NCBI RefSeq assembly: GCF_026151205.1
Contig: NC_087084.1
Coordinates: forward strand, 9,947,453 to 10,011,452
DNA length: 64,000 bases
Direction: 5' to 3'
Source: Bolinopsis microptera
Lineage: Eukaryota > Ctenophora > Tentaculata > Lobata > Bolinopsidae
A program made the position numbers and the translations under genes. Below, piece by piece: positions 11,594 to 26,500 of this stretch (positions are counted from its first letter, which is position 1; every line of letters starts with the position of its first letter). A model generated the notes under the pieces. It did no database searches. It worked only from the letters and a program-made list of their open reading frames with translations, and was not told the origin of the DNA.

Positions 11594-14500
11594 ATGTTTC
11601 TGAGGGTTTTTGTTGTTTTATCCGTGGTTCTAGTTCTGGCTTCTGCTCAAGGTTAGTTGTAATCAGTAGGGTTTTATTACTTTTTGTATCATGTTCCATA
11701 TCATGTTACTCTAGCCTAGCCAGCGGCCAGCACAACCTGCCCTCTTTGGTAATAACACAATATTTAACATTGGTTAAGTGAGGTTCAATAATAATAACGA
11801 CCGTTCTTTTCATCAGAAGTAGAAGATGAATCACCGAGGAACTGTTATGATATAATAGACGCAGATAAAGGGAAGATAAGATACAGTGGAACTGTGTCTG
11901 AAACAAAGACTGGTCGTACTTGCCAGAGGTGGGACAGCCAGGAACCACATAGCCACAAGAAATCTCCTGAAAACTTCCCCAATAAAGGTGCGACCATCAC
12001 TGATCACTTCTTCCGAAATAGAAGGAACGCATCAGCCACTTTATTAGGCCTCAACTTTTGGTCTACATAAAGTTCTAATAATTAATTTTAATTCACTGTC
12101 AATAATAATTCAATGATAGCTGTTTCATGGTGTTATCGGTGAATATCATATGAAATGGCAGCTGTTTTAAAAAACCTCATAATAAACCTCTTTGCAGATT
12201 TATCAGACAACTACTGTAGAGATCCTGATAACTACGGTTACCCCTGGTGCTTCACCACGGATCCCAGCAAGAAAAGAGAGAGATGTAACATATCCGACTG
12301 TAGGGAACTGGCGGCTCTACAGGCTGAGGAGATTCCTACAGGTTGGTTTATTAATTAGTGCCTTATACGGTAGTGTTATTATGGTAAAATTGCCTTATGT
12401 GGTAACTCATAATTAACAGATAGGTACAGGTTGGTTGGTTAATTGATATGAAGGCAACCTTGTCATGTGAGAGAGAAAACTACCTAGAATTAGAGGGACC
12501 TTCTTCTTCCATAAGGCTAGTCTCACTAGTGAAGCTTGTTCGTCATAATGCTACAACCTCCCCCCCCCCCCCCCCCCCCGCCACCCCCCATGATCAGAAG
12601 AAGAATACTAATGGAAAATATAACGAAACAGCATGTTATAAAGTTATAACATGACTAACACCCCCCCCCCCCCCTCTCAGATTGTTTCAAGACAAAGCAG
12701 AAAAGTGGTACTAACACATTTGACGTGCTCTATGGAGGAACTGTAGCGGAGACAGCTAGAGGTATCTCCTGTCAGAAGTGGAGTGAGCAGACACCTAACG
12801 AGCATGATAGAACCCCCGACCTCTTCCCTAATACAGGTGATACATTCTTGTCGTAATGATATAGTTGGAGGACTTCGCCGCTTCGACGCGCAAACTATCA
12901 TTCTTACTTCGCATCGCAGATTGTTGCTCTGTTAATTCGCAGAGCAACGATCTGGAAGGGTTGACATCGTCAATCAATGATATGGCTATAGTATATAGGG
13001 TTGCCCAGAAGGAAATGCTCACACGCAACTCCTTCACCATGTAATTCTTGTCAGAATTGTGCAAAAATCTCCGAAATCGTAGCATAGATACGGGTTAAAT
13101 AAATCATAGGTATGGGTTAAATTTAGATTTCTTGAAAATTTCCGTTGCTAATTTCGATCGGATTTTAAGTAGCAATTATTTTTAGCGGCTCATGAAGCTA
13201 TGATAGGGATATTCATGATACTTCAGATAAATTGCCTGTAGGAAAACCCCCATTTTCTAGGTCTAGGGGACCACAACTAATAAAACCCCCTGATTTGCTA
13301 GGTCTAGGGGACCACAACTAATAAAACCCCCTGATTTTCTAGGTCTAGGGGACCACAACTAATAAAACCCCCATTTGCTAGGTCTAGGGGACCACAACTA
13401 ATAAAACCCCCATTTTCTAGGTCTAGGGGACCACAACTAATAAAATCCCTGATTTGCTAGGTCTAGGTGACCACAATTTATAAAACCCCATTTGCTAGGT
13501 CTAGGTGACCACAACTAATAAAACCCCCATTTGCTAGGTCTAGGGGACCACAACTAATAAAACCCCCATTCTCTAGGTCTAGGGGACCACAACTATTGCA
13601 GAGACCCGGACGGTACAGGCTACCCCTGGTGCTACACCACGGAACCTGGTGTTAGGTGGGAGGGGTGCTCCGTTCCTGACTGTGATGGTATGTTATTCAG
13701 CTGATTACGTAATATGTAAACGACCCCAAAGTAAACTAGCGTAATCATTTGGAAACCCCCCTCCTCCCTCGGCTTATTACGTAATAATATGAGAATTGTG
13801 AACGACCCCTTACACTCTTATTTTGTGCCGATTTTTATTAATATCCTGATATCTGGCGTTTAAAACTGATTCAGATAATTTTGTGAACAGTGTAGTGGTT
13901 TTTAGCCGAGATTTCTGAACAGGAGCTATGATGTAAGTATTTTATTTAAAAAATTTTATTTTTCAGATCCCGACCGAAACAGTGAGTACAAATGATTAAC
14001 AACAATTAATTAATTAATTGATTAAGAGTTCACAATTATGGACATTAAAACATTGAATATCTGTGACAAGGAATATGAAAATGTGTAGAGTCTCGAATCG
14101 ATAAGTGAAATTATTTTTACAGGCCAGTAGACCTTGTTCTTTTTCCCCATTTCGCTTTACTCCACGACTTAGATCCCTGGTTGAACTCTACTGGGCCCTT
14201 GCCAGTAAACTTTACACATCCTCTACACTTGCAGTGTTGAGGGGAGGCACCACACCACCCTTTCTTTGAGCAGCACGAGTAATTCTGAAATTTACAAGAT
14301 CTTTACTATCTTACTGTAGATGTGATAGAAATTAGTGTTTAAACTATATCGGTTATGTACTTTTAGGCAATAATGAAAGCCTGCATCAAGTGTCTAACTA
14401 AAACATGAGTAGCATAATAAAACTCCACAAATACTCCTCACTCCTTCTCTAAACGATACCTTGTTGCTGCTCGGATCACACTGAGCTGCCATACCGTTAG

Positions 14501-17500
14501 GTAGTTTGAATACGGGACCACACCGTAGATCCTTCCTCCATAATGCTCTGTAGTCCTTGCAGTCCGGACAGTCACAGTGTTTAGCCAGCTTACCACACCA
14601 ACCTAGCTCACTGCAGCACGACTTCCCTGAGCAGGAGTAGAAGAGGAGAATAAGGGATCATCTTGTGTAATATCCATGTGACGATAAGGGTTTTATGACG
14701 ACCAATATTTACAAGCACTGAGCAATAACATTGATTTAGAAGTCAGAAGTCAACAATTACTGATTTCGGGTTTTTAGTGCAGGTAAAGGTAATATTTAGG
14801 CAAGGTAGCAAGAGCTACCTTGAGCTCTTGAGGATGATGTCTCCCTTAATTCTCTCACTAACACCCTAGAGATCTGATAGATAGCAGCACACCGCATTGT
14901 GCGGAAACAAAAAAGCAGATGAGCTAGCTAAAATGTGAGCTGGCTAAAATACCTTGAGGATGGTAAGGGTCGCATTGTGAGCAGGCTAAAATACCTTGAG
15001 GATGGCAAGGGTCGCATTGTGAGCAGGCTAAAATACCTTGAGGATGGTAAGGGTCGCATTGTGAGCAGGCTAAAATACCTTGAGGATGGCAAGGGTCGCA
15101 TTGTGAGCAGGCTAAAATACCTTGAGGATGGTAAGGGTCGCATTGTGAGCAGGCTAAAATACCTTGAGGATGGCAAGGGTCGCATTGTGAGCAGGCTAAA
15201 ATACCTTGAGGATGGTAAGGGTCGCATTGTGAGCAGGCTAAAATACCTTGAGGATGGCAAGGGTCGCATTGTGAGCAGGCTAAAATACCTTGAGGATGGT
15301 AAGGGTCGCATTGTGAGCAGGCTAAAATACCTTGAGGATGGTAAGGGTCGCATTGTGAGCAGGCTAAAATACCTTGAGGATGGTAAGGGTCGCATTGTGA
15401 GCTGGATAAAATACCTTGAGGATGGTAAGGGTCGCAACTTGCATTGTGAGCTGTATAAAATACCTTGAGGATGGTAAGGGTCGCATTGTGAGCAGGCTAA
15501 AATACCTTGAGGATGGCAAGGGTCGCACTGTGAGCAGGCTAAAATACCTTGAGGATGGTAAGGGTCGCATTGTGAGCAGGCTAAAATACCTTGAGGATGG
15601 CAAGGGTCGTATTGTGAGCAGGCTAAAATACATTGAGGATGGTAAGGGTCGCATTGTGAGCAGGCTAAAATACCTTGAGGATGGTAAGGGTCGCATTGTG
15701 AGCAGGCTAAAATACCTTGAGGATGGTAAGGGTCGCATTGTGAGCAGGCTAAAATACCTTGAGGATGGTAAGGGTCGCATTGTGAGCAGGCTAAAATACC
15801 TTGAGGATGGTAAGGGTCGCATTGTGAGCTGGATAAAATACCTTGAGGATGGTAAGGGTCGCATTGTGAGCTGTATAAAATACCTTGAGGATGGTAAGGC
15901 CAGGGTCGCATTGTGAGCTGGCTAAAATACCTTGAGGATGGTAAGGGTCGCATTTGAGTAGGCTAAAATACCTTGAGGATGGTAAGGGTCGCATTGTGAG
16001 CAGGCTAAAATACCTTGAGGATGGTAAGGGTCGCATTGTGAGCAGGCTAAAATACCTTGAGGATGGTAAGGGTCGCATTGTGAGCAGGCTAAAATACCTT
16101 GAGGATGGTAAGGGTCGCATTGTGAGCAGGCTAAAATACCTTGAGGATGGTAAGGGTCGCATTGTGAGCAGGCTAAAATACCTTGAGGATGGTAAGGGTC
16201 GCATTGTGAGCTGGATAAAATACCTTGAGGATGGTAAGGGTCGCATTGTGAGCTGGCTAAAATACCTTGAGGATGGTAAGGGTCGCATTTGAGTAGGCTA
16301 AAATACCTTGAGGATGGTAAGGGTCGCATTGTGAGCAGGCTAAAATACCTTGAGGATGGTAAGGGTCTCATTGTGAGCAGGCTAAAATACCTTGAGGATG
16401 GTTAGGGTCGCATTGTGAGCAGGCTAAAATACCTTGAGGATGGTAAGGGTCGCATTGTGCAGGGTGACCGTTTGGTAGAGAGTACTCCTCCCCACATCTC
16501 AGATCTCTTCTCCATCTAGCTGTGTAGTCCACACATCTTGCACACTGGGGACAATGTGAATCATTGAAGTACTCTGATAACAAACTACTAAAAACAAGAT
16601 GAAAGCACCAATAAAAGAAGCTCATGACTATTACCTTGCAATGGTTGGCAGTGCCCCCACACCAGCCTTTCTCACTACAGCACGTGTGTCCTCTGGGATG
16701 CAGTGGGTCGCATTCCGCGGGTCTACCGTTAGAGAGCTTGTAGTTCACCCCGCACCTTCCGTCATCCCTCCACCACTGGACTGAGCTGCCACCATCTGAC
16801 ATTTGGTGTTCTCTTAAATCTAAATATCAGTTTTCTTAAACCTACGACAGATCAGTTTTTAAGTCTCACTATGTATAATAATGCGCGTGTACCGCAATTA
16901 AAAATAAACTGTTTTAGCAGGTGTTACATATAAACATATTCATCAAACTTTCTTACCGGATTTGTCTTCCCAAGTCTGCTCACTAATAACACGGCTAACA
17001 AAGGTTTCAAGGACAATAAAACAGAGCAAATATAAGTGTGTCATTGTAGAAAATACACCTGGCCACGTAAAAAGTAAGCTAATCAAGATGGGGGTAAATG
17101 GGAGCTGGAACTATTTCAAAACCTTGGTTAAGTGAAGACTTGCATTATATCCAACATCTATTCAGTATTCAGTAACATGTTGGTTTCAAAAAGTTTATGG
17201 ATACTAATTGCTGTTTCTAAAAACTGTCCAAATGAAATCTGAAACTTATCGTCTATGGCTGTAGCTTCACTAGCTTTCTAGGGCGGATAAAATGTAGTCT
17301 GATACGGTTGGCTAGCGGACCGAATCCCTATTAGACCGAGTAGCCTTTAGGGATTTGGTCTGCTTACTGAAACAGTGAGTCCACCTCCTTCCTCAACCAA
17401 CGTTCTCTTGATAGTTCCTAACTCTTCTCTTCGTAGAGCTTACTGGAACAGTGAGTCCACCTCCTTCCTCAACACTCATTCTCTTGACAGTTCCTAACTC

Positions 17501-20500
17501 TTCTCTTCGTAGAGCTTACTGGAACAGTGAGTCCACCTCCTTCCTCAACACTCATTCTCTTGACAGTTCCTAACTCTTCTCTTCGTAGAGCTTTCTGGAA
17601 CAGTGAGTCCACCTCCTTCCTCAACACTCATTCTCTTGACAGTTCCTAACTCTTCTCTTCGTAGAGCTTTCTGGAACAGTGAGTCCACCTCCTTCCTCAA
17701 CACTCATTCTCTTGACAGTTCCTAACTCTTCTCTTCGTAGAGTGTACGGATCTAGAGACGCTGGACAAGTACGATTTAGGAGAACGCTGGACAAAAGAGG
17801 ACCCCTGTACTTACTGCGAGTGCTTCTCTGACCGTGAGTGATTAACTAATTAATTAACTAAATAATTAACTAATTAAACAAAAGAGGACCCCTGTGATTA
17901 TTAGCCTGCTATTCAAAATAAACCCTGGTTGAACTTAAAACGTATTTACCCATAACTTGTGAAGAAAACGTTATTCTTATGAATCCGGATCGAAAGACTG
18001 GTCTGATATTTTTGATTTGCTTAAGTTGTCTTTAAACGTCCTTTCTCTCACAGGTCTTGTGGACTGTTTCACGATTGAGTGTGATATTATGGAGTGTCCT
18101 GCTGGAGTAACTTATCTTCCCGATCAGTGCTGTCCTGTTTGTAAGTAATTAACTAATTAACCAATTACTAATTAATATTATTAGTATTTAAATACTTAAT
18201 TAATTATTATAGTTGATTAATTAATTACAATATCAGTAGATTTTTTGGTCAAATGCTATGTCAGAATCAAGTTTCACCAAATTTTCATGCCCCCCCCCCC
18301 CTCCTTAAAGACTGTGGTTGCAAATTTAAATCGACGAAATTATTATATTTTTAGACACTTAAAGACATTAAAGACTTTAAATTATTATTTATTAAATTAA
18401 TTAATAATTAATTATTAACCCCCACAACCAGGTGCTGAGCCGTGTATGGACGTGAGGAACGGTTATGTGTACAGTGTTAATGACACCTGGACACCCAATG
18501 CTTGCGAGAGCTGCACCTGCGTGGAAATGGGTGAGCAATTAAGTAATTATTTAACTAATTAACCAATTAACTAATTAACCAGTCAACTAATTGAATAATT
18601 ATCTCTTTTGAGTTAAATCTTTATTAAACTATTGAAAACTGAAAACACACGTCAGCATTTCATATACTTATTAGCCGTTATATTTTACTATCTACAATCA
18701 TCTTCAATCTCAATTGCCTTACACAGCTTACACACATAACTGAAGATACCTATTGTCATGTTCATACCACAAACTCTACAGATGGAGTTAAAAGAGAAAT
18801 GTGTGCAGTGACGGACTGTGCCCCGCTACCTGAAGGGTGTGAGCCTTCCTACACTGAGGGGACCTGCTGCCCGAGCTGTGAGTTAAACTTGTTATGTACT
18901 TACTATTTTAGCTCTGTTCAAACACAAGGATATAATATCCTAATCAGTGAGATGAAATTATAGAATGCTACTCCACCACTATTCACTACCATCTTCAATA
19001 TCAGGCAGTGAAGAGTGCAGAGATGATGAATCTCTGGAGTATTACAATGTGGGAGATAAGTGGAACCCTAACCCTTGTACTATGTGCGAGTGTCTGGAAG
19101 AGAGTGAGTTTAACATTTACAACGTTCCTTAGTAACGTTCCTTAGTAACGTTTCTTAGCAACGTTCCTTAGTAACGTTCCTTAGTAACGTTCCTTAGTAA
19201 CGTTCCTTAGTAACGTTCCTTAGTAACGTTCCTTAGTAACGATCCTTAGCGACATTCCTTAGCAACGTTATCAAACCCTTCAGCTGATGTTAAACTTGAA
19301 GCGCTTGTGAATGGTAACTTTGAAGTTTTAGATAAAATTATAAACTTCTGCTTATAATGGTTGTTTATCTTCTGGAATAAGCACAGTCAAATAAATGTAG
19401 ATTTGGATTTTTTTAATGTTAACTTATTAACTAATTAACTAATTAAAGACGGTCCCCTAAAATGATTTACCACCGGTTTAAAATGATCTAATATTTACAA
19501 GCATTGACAAATTGTACAATTAAGGTATTTACAATAATTAGTATTTACAATGACTGCTGACTCAACTCCCTGTTGTTACCAGACAGTCAGAAGCGAGAAC
19601 TGTGTGCTCAATACTACTGTGAACTGCCTACCCACTGTTACAATGTTACCTACTCTGAGGACCAGTGCTGCCCCTTCTGTGAGTTATCTTTATCTAATCT
19701 CTTCTATCTTCGGGGGGGGGGGGGGGGGGGGTGGGGGGGGCGGTGGGGGGCCAATGTCCCTTTTGTGAGTTACTATATATCTCCTATCTTTATCTCTTCT
19801 ATCTTTTCTTTTCTATCTATTGTGAGATTATTAACCTCATGAGATATTAATTCATGAAACGTTACTATACAGTTACTATGCACGATGGTGTATCCACCTG
19901 GTAAACATGACTATTATGTTATTAATCAGGAGTTTTACAATTTACATCCTCGGATATTTTATTTTAAAACAATAATTTCATTATAATCCATTTCAGGCGG
20001 AGAGTCACCATATAACGGTAAATATAATGTATAGTTTATATATTATATAATGTATACAATATAATGTATAGTTTGTTTTCAAAATGTATAGTTTGTTTTC
20101 AAAAAATGTTTAATCGTACTTTTTCAACCTCTTGATAGGAAAAGCAAATTACTTAAAACTAACTAAGCTCCCCCCTATCAGAGTGTTTCGACATGACAGC
20201 GAACAACACTATTCTATATGACGGAGAATTAGCCGTTACAAAGTCCGGGAACGAGTGTCAGTTCTGGACATCTCAGCTCCCCAATATCCACACCCGGACT
20301 CCGGAAAACTTTCCTGACGTGAGAACAATTTACTGGCTGAGAACAGGCTTTGAAGTTTATTTTTAAAATGTATCTCCCTTTTACTAAATCAAGCAGATAA
20401 TTTCTTGTAAATATACTGAGATCAAACTATCAATTTACTGGCTGTCGTCAAACATGTTGCAAGGCGTCATCTACAGTTCCGTACAGACTCAACTCTGCAC

Positions 20501-23500
20501 CCGTGTCAATATGTTCATTATATGCAAGCCTCTTGATTTATAAGCCTCTAATTATTTGTTTTATAATGTTCTAGACTTCTAGTGTTTTAGTGTCGAAAGT
20601 ATTAAAACTTGATTTATCAAACTTGATCGTATTTGTTGAAGAAGTTTTAGAAAACAAACAACATGAGGTTTAGTTGTGAGTCATGCTTTTTTATAGTGAC
20701 TCAAATATTCAGCAATCGCGTGCTAGTTACTTAGTAACCAATGATGACATCCCAGGCGTTGCTAGGATTCCACAACTTCTGTAGAGATCCCGACAATTCA
20801 GGTTACCTGTGGTGTTATGTTAATAACGAGGATACCAGATGGGAAAAGTGTGATGTGCCCTCTTGTAGACTACTAGGTAAGTGTGATGTGCCCTCTTGTA
20901 GACTACTAGGTAAGACCTGGCAGCTCTATTGTTTTAAAAAGATGTGAATTTAAAACTTTATAAGACTCAGATGTTATTGTTGACCAAGTGAATTTACAAT
21001 TAAACGTTTACAGTTAACTCCGATAACTGGGTGATGGAAGACGCGGTGATGAAATCAGCAGTTATTTGTCAAGACACTATCGGTAGAGTAGAGGTAAATG
21101 ACGCTATCTATAATTCACCTAAGTTCCTTTTCCACGATTGTTGTTACTGGCCTCTTCTTTCACGTGATATCAAATTTGTAATTACCTACTTTCTCTACCC
21201 ACTCTTGTTACCCTTAACGTGATACCAATAGAGTGAAACGTTCACCCTTAACGTGATACCAATAGAGTGAAACGTTCACCCTTAACGTCATACCAATAGA
21301 GTGAAACGTTCACCCTTAACGTGATACCAATAGAGTGAAACGTTCACCCTTAACGTCATACCAATAGAGTGAAACGTTCACCCTTAACGTGATACCAATA
21401 GAGTGAAACGTTCACCCTTAACGTGATACCAATAGAGTGAAACGTTCACCCTTAACGTCATACCAATAGAGTGGAACGTTCACCCTTAACGTCATACCAA
21501 TAGAGTGAAACGTTCACCCTTAACGTGATACCAATAGAGTGAAACGTTCACCCTTAACGTGATACCAATAGAGTGAAACGTTCACCCTTAACGTGATACC
21601 AATAGAGTGAAACGTTCACCCTTAACGTCATACCAATAGAGTGAAACGTTCACCCTTCACGTCATACCAATAGAGTGAAACTTTCACCCTTAACGTCATA
21701 CCAATAGAGTGAAACGTTCACCATTAACGTCATACCAATAGAGTGAAACGTTCACCCTTAACGTCATACCAATAGAGTGAAACGTTCACCCTTAACGTCA
21801 TACCAATAGAGTGAAACGTTCACCCTTAACGTCATACCAATAGAGTGAAACGTTCACCCTTAACGTCATACCAATAGAGTGAAACGTTCACCCTTAACGT
21901 CATACCAATAGAGTGAAACGTTCACCCTTAACGTCATACCAATAGAGTGAAACGTTCACCCTTAACGTGATACCAATAGAGTGAAACGTTCACCCTTAAC
22001 GTCATACCAATAGAGTGAAACGTTCACCCTTAACGTCATACCAATAGAGTGAAACGTTCACCCTTAACGTCATACCAATAGAGTGAAACGTTCACCCTTA
22101 ACGTCATACCAATAGAGTAAAACGTAAAGTGTTTAAACTGAAGGAGTTTGACCGCTCGTGCTGTTTAGTTGTTATTCCTTTATAAAGGGTACACTACGGC
22201 ATTTTTTGCTCAACAAATTACGATTTGGTTGCCAATAAAATGTAATCGGACTCACTGCACCTTTTATTTTAATTTATCGATTGTTTGCAAATAAAATGTT
22301 TGCAAGTGTTTGAAAATATCACAAACCAGATAAGCTGGTTTCAGTTTACCATCTTTACCATAAACACCGTGAACATCAGGCTTCAAATGAAACAAAGTAC
22401 ACTTATCACTCAACTGGTTTTATGTTTCGCCACAAACCGGTTTAGTAGTTTTCAACACTCACTACCACCGGCTGCTGCCAAGTAAAATAAACTCTCATGA
22501 TATGAGATATCTTAACCAAGTACGTTATGTCGCTGTTCAGTGTTCATTTATCACTCAACTGCTTTTATGTTTCGCCACAAACCGGTTTGGTAGGTTCCAA
22601 CTCTCACTACCGTACAATAAGGTCTTATGATATGAGATATCTTAACCACGTTCGTTACGTCGCTGTTCAGTGTTCACTTATTATATCACTCAACCGGTTT
22701 GGTAGGTTCCAACTCTCACTACCGTACAATAAGGTCTTATGATATGAGATATCTTAACCACGTACGTTACCTCGCTGTTCAGTGTTCATCACAAATGGCA
22801 TGAACAGGTTGCAACCAATTCTATTGCAACTAAAAATCAACAACTTGAGAGCAGTTTGTTGACTCAACAAGTTCTTGAGATATGATTTGTTTATATAGCT
22901 ATAAGAGTAACTATAATACACTATAAAAGTAACATAATATTTATCATGTTTCGCTATAATTGTGAGTGGGTCAGTCTCCCGTCCGTCAGTCCGTCCCCAA
23001 CAAGTAAACACAAATAATGTTTTATCTTCTCAACAGTGCGACAGTGATAAGCGGATAGTAGTGCTGGAAGCGAACTACGGCGCTACTGGGACCCAGGGTT
23101 GCTTCGAGTACTCCAACTCCAGCTTCTGTAACTCTACAGTTCAGACATCAGGTTAGTACTCCAACTCCAGCTTCTGTAACTCTACTGTTCAGACATCAGG
23201 TTAGTACTCCAACTCCAGCTTCTGTAACTCTACTGTTCAGACATCAGGTTAGTACTCCAACTCCAGCTTCTGTAACTCTACTGTTCAGACATCAGGTTAG
23301 TACTCCAACTCCAGCTTCTGTAACTCTACTGTTCAGACATCAGGTTAGTACTCCAACTCCAGCTTCTGTAACTCTACTGTTCAAACATCAGGTTAGTACT
23401 CCAACTCCAGCTTCTGTAACTCTACTGTTCAGACATCAGGTTAGTACTCCAACTCCAGCTTCTGTAACTCTACTGTTCAGACATCAGGTTAGTACTCCAA

Positions 23501-26500
23501 CTCCAGCTTCTGTAACTCTACTGTTCAGACATCAGGTTAGTACTCCAACACCAGCTTCTGTAACTCTACTGTTCAAACATCAGGTTTGGGTCCTAATATA
23601 TTCTCTCTAGGAGAAGATATGGAGAATTGGAGAAGTTGAAGATGGGGTGCTTGAAAGATTCGTTATTTTACCTTTTCTAAGATTTGATACTCCCATTGAT
23701 GAACAGATAAACATAGTTACAACTAATTACAACGCTACGAATCTATTACATTTATTGAGTACTATGTAACGTGATGGAAATATTTTAAACGGGTAATATC
23801 CTGTGCAAACCCAGGATACATAACATGAATACTTTGTTGTAACTTTGTATGAAAAGCATTAATAGGAACCAATGAAACATCCCACAGAATCAACAAAAGA
23901 GAAGTGTGATGGTAAAAGTTACTGTGACTTATCTGTCTCAGTTGACAACTACGAATCTTCATGTGACACCGAGGAGAAATATTTGAACATTAGCTACTAC
24001 TGTAAACCTGGTGAGCTTAGTGGTACTTCGTTACCATGACAACTACTTAGTATTACGTAATCTTTTCTTTTCTATGTCTCTTTCCGTTCTTATCATTTCT
24101 TTCTTGTCCTTTTTTTCATATCTATTTTTCTTTTGAGACACCAAATATCATGCAATAGATGCCTACTGATCATAAAATTAACTTAAGATCTACCTAATAT
24201 CATACCTTACTGAGACTCACCTTGGGCAATGAAGATTATTCTAAACTGTCGCTGATAAAAGTATACAGATAAAATTTCGTTGTATTTTTAACGTTTCGCA
24301 CTCTCGCAGATATTCCATGCTACAAGAAAGCAAACGGGTTCGCTCTCTACAACGGCTCTCGGTCAGAGACAAAGTCAGGGAGAGAGTGTATGAGGTGGAA
24401 CCAACAGAGACCACATGGTCACGACTTTACTCCTGATGTATCAGAGTATGCCGAGAGAGGTATGTACAATGTATAATATACCCGGACAGACTAATATTTA
24501 AAAACCTCAGGAGTTGGAGAACACAACTACTGCAGAGACCCGGACAGACTAATATTTAAAAACCCCAGGAGTTGGAGAACACAACTACTGTAGAGACCCA
24601 GAGAGACTAATATTTTAAAAGCTCAGGAGTTGGAGAACACAACTACTGCAGAGACCCGGACAGACTAATATTTAAAAACCCCAGGAGTTGGAGAACACAA
24701 CTACTGTAGAGACCCAGAGAGACTAATAATTAAAAACCCCAGGAGTTGGAGAACACAACTACTGCAGAGACCCGGACAGACTAATATTTAAAAACCCCAG
24801 GAGTTGGAGAACACAACTACTTTAGAGACCCAGAGAGACTAATATTTAAAAACCCCAGGAGTTGGAGAACACAACTACTGCAGAGAACCGGACAGACTAA
24901 TATTTAAAAACCCCAGGAGTTGGAGAACACAACTACTTTAGAGACCCAGAGAGACTAATATTTAAAAACCCCAGGAGTTGGAGAACACAACTACTTTAGA
25001 GACCCAGAGAGACTAATATTTAAAAACCCCAGGAGTTGGAGAACACAACTACTGCAGAGAACCGGACAGACTAATATTTAAAAACCCCAGGAGTTGGAGA
25101 ACACAACTACTTTAGAGACCCAGAGAGACTAATATTTAAAAACCCCAGGAGTTGGAGAACACAACTACTTTAGAGACCCAGAGAGACTAATATTTAAAAA
25201 CCCCAGGAGTTGGAGAACACAACTACTTTAGAGACCCAGAGAGACTAATATTTAAAAACCCCAGGAGTTGGAGAACACAACTACTGCAGAGACCCGGACA
25301 GACTAATATTTAAAAACCCCAGGAGTTGGAGAACACAACTACTTTAGAGACCCAGAGAGACTAATATTTAAAAACCCCAGGAGTTGGAGAACACAACTAC
25401 TTTAGAGACCCAGAGAGACTAATATTTAAAAACCCCAGGAGTTGGAGAACACAACTACTGCAGGGACCCAGACAGACTAATATTTAAAAACCTCAGGAGT
25501 TGGAGAACACAACTACTGTAGAGACCCGGACAGGGAAGGGAAGCCCTGGTGCTATACCATGGATCCGGAGAGGAGGTGGGAGTTTTGTGGTGTCCCAGAG
25601 TGTGAAGGTATGTTTTATCCAATGCGAAAGAAACTCTCGCGCAATAATTTGGTTTGCTAACTCCTCTCTTACACTTGATGGTCACATGTTGGTCACCTTA
25701 TCCAACTATGTTTTATACTTAATAAGTTAATGATCACATATTCCCCTTAATTTGCGACTTCGTTCAACGCCGCGCGCAAATTTTGAAATGTTGTGTTTTC
25801 TCTCCACAGCTCTTCTTCACAGCTCTGTTATCATACTGTTCATCTACAGGGTTTACTGAAGAACGCCCCATGGTAATGGCAAGTAAAGCTTCAAACATTA
25901 TCAGACTTATAGGGGACGCTAAGAACATTGACTGCCAGTATGTTAAAGATGGAGACGACAGAGTTACTTATATTGGTAATTAAATTAATTGCCTACTTAC
26001 TTTGGTTACTTTTCAGAGTAACTTATATTAGGAACTAAATTAATTACCTACTTACTTTGGTTACTTTTCAGAGTTACTCATATTTGTAATAGAATTAATA
26101 ACTTAGAGATGTTTAGTGTTCGAACCGTTGTATTGGGTGTCTCATTAAACGTTAATTCTCATGTTTATAGCTGCAATCAGGGCCCGATGTAAAGGCTATG
26201 ACTGGACATTTGGTGTTTCGGTGTTTATTGATTTACAAATTGTGATGCTGATCTCAGTTGTGACTGATTTTTCTATGGTCCTTTTTATTTATGTTAATCT
26301 TGACTGCAGGTCAGACTAACGTAACAGCAAGTGGTAGAACCTGTCAGAGATGGAGTGAGACCACACCACACTTCCACACTAAGATGCCTGAAAGGTTAGT
26401 CACCAAGTAGTTGTCATGGTAACGAAGTAGTAAGATAGTAATAAGTAGCAAGATATTGCTATTTATAGCTGAAAGGTAAGGGTCCACATTTGAAATTCAC

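Noticed and set aside
14928-15953. Long repetitive reading frames on both strands ([14 protein letters not shown] and [14 protein letters not shown] periods)
   Set aside because: They arise from a 42-bp array that copies an exon end and donor inside an intron. Flanking exons splice across it in phase, so it is not a protein gene.
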